From Saccharopolyspora soli (lineage in GTDB: Bacteria; Actinomycetota; Actinomycetes; Mycobacteriales; Pseudonocardiaceae), in contig NZ_JALBWV010000002.1 in NCBI RefSeq assembly GCF_022678645.1, positions 228,082 through 292,081 of the forward strand: a DNA stretch of 64,000 nt. The letters are read 5' to 3'. This document shows, piece after piece, positions 61,464 to 64,000 of the stretch. A program made the position numbers and the translations under genes. Every line of letters begins with the position of its first letter. Position 1 is the stretch's first letter. The notes beneath the pieces were generated by a model that saw nothing but the letters and a program-made list of their open reading frames with translations, was not told the origin of the DNA and searched no databases.

Positions 61464-62786
61464 GTGGGCAGCAACGCCGTCGGCGGCGACAGACGATCGA
61501 ACACCCGGTGGCTGATCATCGGTCTGGTCTTCGTCGGTCTCGCCATCAACTACCTGGACCGAGCGAGCCTCGCGGTCGCGCTGCCGTTCATGGGCGAGGA
61601 CTTCCAGCTCAGCGCGACGCAGCAGGGCCTGATATTCGCCGCGTTCTTCTGGTCCTACGACTTCTGCCAACTGGCCGCCGGTTGGTACGTCGACAAGGTC
61701 GGACCGCGCCGCTCGTTCGCGCTCGCCGCACTCTGGTGGTCGCTGTTCACCATGCTGACCGCACTCACCCGCGGGTTCTGGTCGCTGTTCGCGGTCCGGT
61801 TCCTGCTGGGCGCCGGGGAAAGCCCGGCCCCGAGTTCGAGCGCGAAAGTGGTCGCCACGTGGTTCCCGCGCAAGGAGCGTGCCCTGGCCACCAGCATCTG
61901 GGACTCCGGTTCGCGGGTCGGCGGGCTGATCGCACTGCCGATCGTCACCGCGGTCATCGCACTGACGTCGTGGCACGGCGTGTTCGTGCTGCTCGGAGTC
62001 CTCGGCGTCGCCTGGGCGGCGGCCTGGTGGCGCTTCTACCGCGCACCCCGCGAGCACCACCGCGCGAACGCCGAGGAGGTCGACTACATCGAACGCGGCG
62101 GTGCGCGAACCGCCGCGTTCGACGACGAGCAGGCGGTCGCGATCAAGTGGCGGTCGCTGTTCCGCTATCGGACCGTCTGGGCGATGATGATCGGCTTCTT
62201 CTGCCTCAACAGCGCCATCTACTTCTTCATCACGTTCTTCCCCTCCTACCTGGTCGAGGAACGCGGCTTCGACCTACTCGAACTGGGTTTCTTCGGTGCG
62301 ATTCCGGGGTTGTGCGCAGTGGTCTTCGGCTGGCTCGGCGGCTTCCTGGCCGACCGCGCCGTCGCTGCGGGCCGGAGCGTGACGGTGGTGCGCAAGACCG
62401 TCATCGTCGGCGGCTTGGTGGGTGGTTCGACCATCATGTTCGCCGCGCTGGTGCCCGAGGCGTGGATGGCGCTGACCCTGCTCTCCTTCGCCTACGCGAG
62501 CCTGAGCATCGCGGGCACCGGGATCTGGTCGCTGCCCGGCGACGTGGCGCCGAGCTCCCGGCACGTCGGCTCGATCGGCGGGCTGCAGAACTTCGCCTCG
62601 AACTTCGCTGGCATCCTCACCCCGCTGCTGGTCGGCTTCCTGGTCGACACCACCGGCTCGTTCGTCCTGCCGCTGGTCATCATCGGAACCGTGGCGCTCG
62701 CCGGAGCAGCCAACTACCTGTTCCTGATCCGCAAGGTCGAGCCGCTGCGCGTGCCCGACGCGACACCCGGAGGAGTTCGAGCATGA
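61464..62786 (+). CDS. MFS transporter, anion:cation symporter (ACS) type
   Basis: A 440-residue twelve-helix protein. IGLVFVGLAINYLDRASLAVALPFM and YVDKVGPRRSFALAALWWSLFTMLTA are typical of the ACS group (glucarate, galactonate, hexuronate transporters such as GudP, DgoT, ExuT). Coupled by ATGA to an enolase-superfamily dehydratase-like gene, so the substrate is probably an acid sugar. GTG 61464 has AGGAGG seven bases upstream. Confidence 0.9.
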   Translation: MGSNAVGGDRRSNTRWLIIGLVFVGLAINYLDRASLAVALPFMGEDFQLSATQQGLIFAAFFWSYDFCQLAAGWYVDKVGPRRSFALAALWWSLFTMLTALTRGFWSLFAVRFLLGAGESPAPSSSAKVVATWFPRKERALATSIWDSGSRVGGLIALPIVTAVIALTSWHGVFVLLGVLGVAWAAAWWRFYRAPREHHRANAEEVDYIERGGARTAAFDDEQAVAIKWRSLFRYRTVWAMMIGFFCLNSAIYFFITFFPSYLVEERGFDLLELGFFGAIPGLCAVVFGWLGGFLADRAVAAGRSVTVVRKTVIVGGLVGGSTIMFAALVPEAWMALTLLSFAYASLSIAGTGIWSLPGDVAPSSRHVGSIGGLQNFASNFAGILTPLLVGFLVDTTGSFVLPLVIIGTVALAGAANYLFLIRKVEPLRVPDATPGGVRA

Positions 62787-63871
62787 CGACGATCGCCACG
62801 GCCACCGCACGGCTGGTCGACATCGAAGTCGAAACGGCCCGGACCGACGCGGTGCAGGCATTCCTGAAGCAGGAAACCCTCTTCGTCCAGCTCGGCACCA
62901 CGGACGGACTCACCGGATATGGCTACAGCTACACGATCGGCACCGGTGGGCGCGCGGTGCTATCGATGCTCAACGAGCACCTGCTGCCGAAACTCGTCGG
63001 TGCCGACGCGCGCAACGTCGAAGCGCTGTGGTTCGAGCTGTTCGCCTCGACCCGCGCCACGACCACCGGGGCCATCACCTCGCTCGCACTCGCCGCGATC
63101 GACACGGCGTTGTGGGACCTCAAGGCCAAGCGCGCGGACGAACCGCTGTGGCAGGCAGCGGGCGGATTCCGGCAGGCGGTCCCGCTCTACGACACCGAAG
63201 GCGGCTGGCTGCACCTCAGCACCGACGATCTGGTGCGCGAGGCGCTGGCGTCCCAGGCGCGGGGCTGGCCGGGCGTGAAGATCAAGGTGGGCAAGCCGCG
63301 CGCGGCGGAGGACTTGGCCCGGCTGCACGCCGTTCGCGAGGCCGTCGGACCGGACATGGACCTCATGGTCGACGCCAACCAGTCGCTGACGATCAGCGAA
63401 GCCCGCCGCCGCGCCGCCCTGTTCGAACCGCTGGACCTGAGCTGGTTCGAGGAGCCGATGCCCGCGGACGACGTCGACGGCCACGCCCTGCTCGCGGCAG
63501 GCACCAGCATCCCGATCGCGGTCGGCGAGTCGATGTACAGCATCGCGCAGTTCCGGAGCTACCTCAGCAGGCAGGCCGCGTCGATCGTGCAGGTCGACGT
63601 CGCGCGCATCGGCGGAATCACGCCGTGGTTGAAGGTCGCGCACCTAGCTGAGGCCAACAACGTCACCGTCTGCCCGCACTTCTTGATGGAACTGCACGTG
63701 AGCCTGGTGGCGGCCACCCCGGCGGGAGGCTACGTCGAGCACATCCCGCAACTGCGCGCGGTCACGACCTCGGAATTGGAGATCCGCGACGGCCACGCCG
63801 TCGCGCCCACCACACCGGGCCTGGGCATCGACTGGAACCTCAACGCCCTCGACGACCGAACCGTGGCATAA
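62783..63871 (+). CDS. Mandelate racemase/muconate-lactonizing family, probable acid-sugar dehydratase
   Basis: A 362-residue enolase-superfamily enzyme of the mandelate racemase subgroup: KIK at 166-168, metal ligands D197 (VDANQ), E213/E214 (WFEEPM) and E239 (GES), and a His-Asp dyad H289 (CPHF) with D262. This subgroup includes galactarate/talarate, rhamnonate and gluconate dehydratases. The neighbouring ACS transporter and FCD regulator support an aldonate or aldarate substrate; the exact one is open. Start overlaps the transporter stop. Confidence 0.88.
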   Translation: MTTIATATARLVDIEVETARTDAVQAFLKQETLFVQLGTTDGLTGYGYSYTIGTGGRAVLSMLNEHLLPKLVGADARNVEALWFELFASTRATTTGAITSLALAAIDTALWDLKAKRADEPLWQAAGGFRQAVPLYDTEGGWLHLSTDDLVREALASQARGWPGVKIKVGKPRAAEDLARLHAVREAVGPDMDLMVDANQSLTISEARRRAALFEPLDLSWFEEPMPADDVDGHALLAAGTSIPIAVGESMYSIAQFRSYLSRQAASIVQVDVARIGGITPWLKVAHLAEANNVTVCPHFLMELHVSLVAATPAGGYVEHIPQLRAVTTSELEIRDGHAVAPTTPGLGIDWNLNALDDRTVA

Positions 63872-63901
63872 CCCCGGCTGACTTCACCCGATCATGTACG
63901 A

Positions 63902-63920
63902 GTGAAGGGCACCTTTGACC
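63902..63920 (+). repeat. GAAGGGCACC repeat, half copy
   Basis: GTGAAGGGCACCTTTGACC matches the left arm of the palindromes at 44801 and 50950 (one or two differences), 30 bases after a stop codon. The complementary arm is missing within the next 80 bases. What follows (from about 63935) is different sequence, so the palindrome may have been interrupted, perhaps by an insertion sequence running out of the window. Confidence 0.6.
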
Positions 63921-64000
63921 GACCTTGGGTTCTAGGGGTGGTTGCAACACCTGATTTGTTCAGGGGTTGTGGTGTTCGAGATCCGCGAGGGCCGGTCGCC

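Noticed and set aside
61250..62782. Long frame upstream of the enolase-superfamily gene
   Set aside because: Shadow of the transporter gene; the enzyme starts at the ATGA overlap at 62783.

Overview
The window is high-GC (about 70%) actinomycete chromosome. Gene order (rplU-rpmA-obgE-proB; nadD-rsfS-gpgP-like; comEA-comEC-holA-rpsT-lepA), GTG/TTG starts, an aceA paired with a RamB-type regulator, DUF397/DUF5753 proteins and a pSAM2-type integrative element all fit Pseudonocardiales. A Saccharopolyspora-like host is my inference, not shown.

Layout. 1-5.0 kb: a membrane protein gene cut by the window edge, then rplU-rpmA-obgE-proB. 5.0-10.2 kb: accessory genes lying between proB and proA (MazEF-like pair on a probably leaderless message, MHS-type transporter, XRE/DUF397/zinc-finger set, frame-broken TnpB gene with a recognisable right-end RNA structure, scar of a DUF885 gene). 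10.2-16.3 kb: recQ, proA, a TetR-P450-ferredoxin group with a perfect palindromic operator, nadD. 16.87-29.07 kb: a 12.1-kb actinomycete integrative and conjugative element (AICE) inserted in the 3' end of nadD. It carries int, xis, a rolling-circle rep, DUF2637 (Spd-like) and FtsK-like transfer genes, a chain of very small coupled genes, a KorSA-like GntR repressor with three operator copies, a HAD hydrolase and structured DNA at the right end, and it is bounded by 69-bp direct repeats. 29.2-37.4 kb: the interrupted chromosomal series resumes (rsfS, GpgP-like phosphatase, DegV, comEA, comEC, thrC behind a SAM riboswitch, holA, rpsT). 37.6-46.3 kb: guanidine-I-type riboswitch with an EamA transporter, a hexuronate set (uxuB-like, manD-like, transporter, FadR regulator), VOC, creatininase-like and LysE genes, a methyltransferase. 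46.4-64 kb: lepA, sulfatase, LysR, RamB-like regulator divergent from aceA, Uma2, nitronate monooxygenase, O-methyltransferase, FadR, VOC/ArsR pair, Nudix, and a GntR-transporter-enolase-superfamily sugar-acid operon.

Most worth a second look: the nadD-targeting AICE with reconstructed gene end, arm-type sites and a minimal tRNA-like acceptor/T-arm; the two riboswitches (SAM on thrC, guanidine-I on EamA) whose pairing with the translation start can be read directly; the TnpB remnant with intact 3' RNA end; and a recurring GAAGGGCACC palindrome found three times. No CRISPR array, rRNA gene or complete tRNA was seen.
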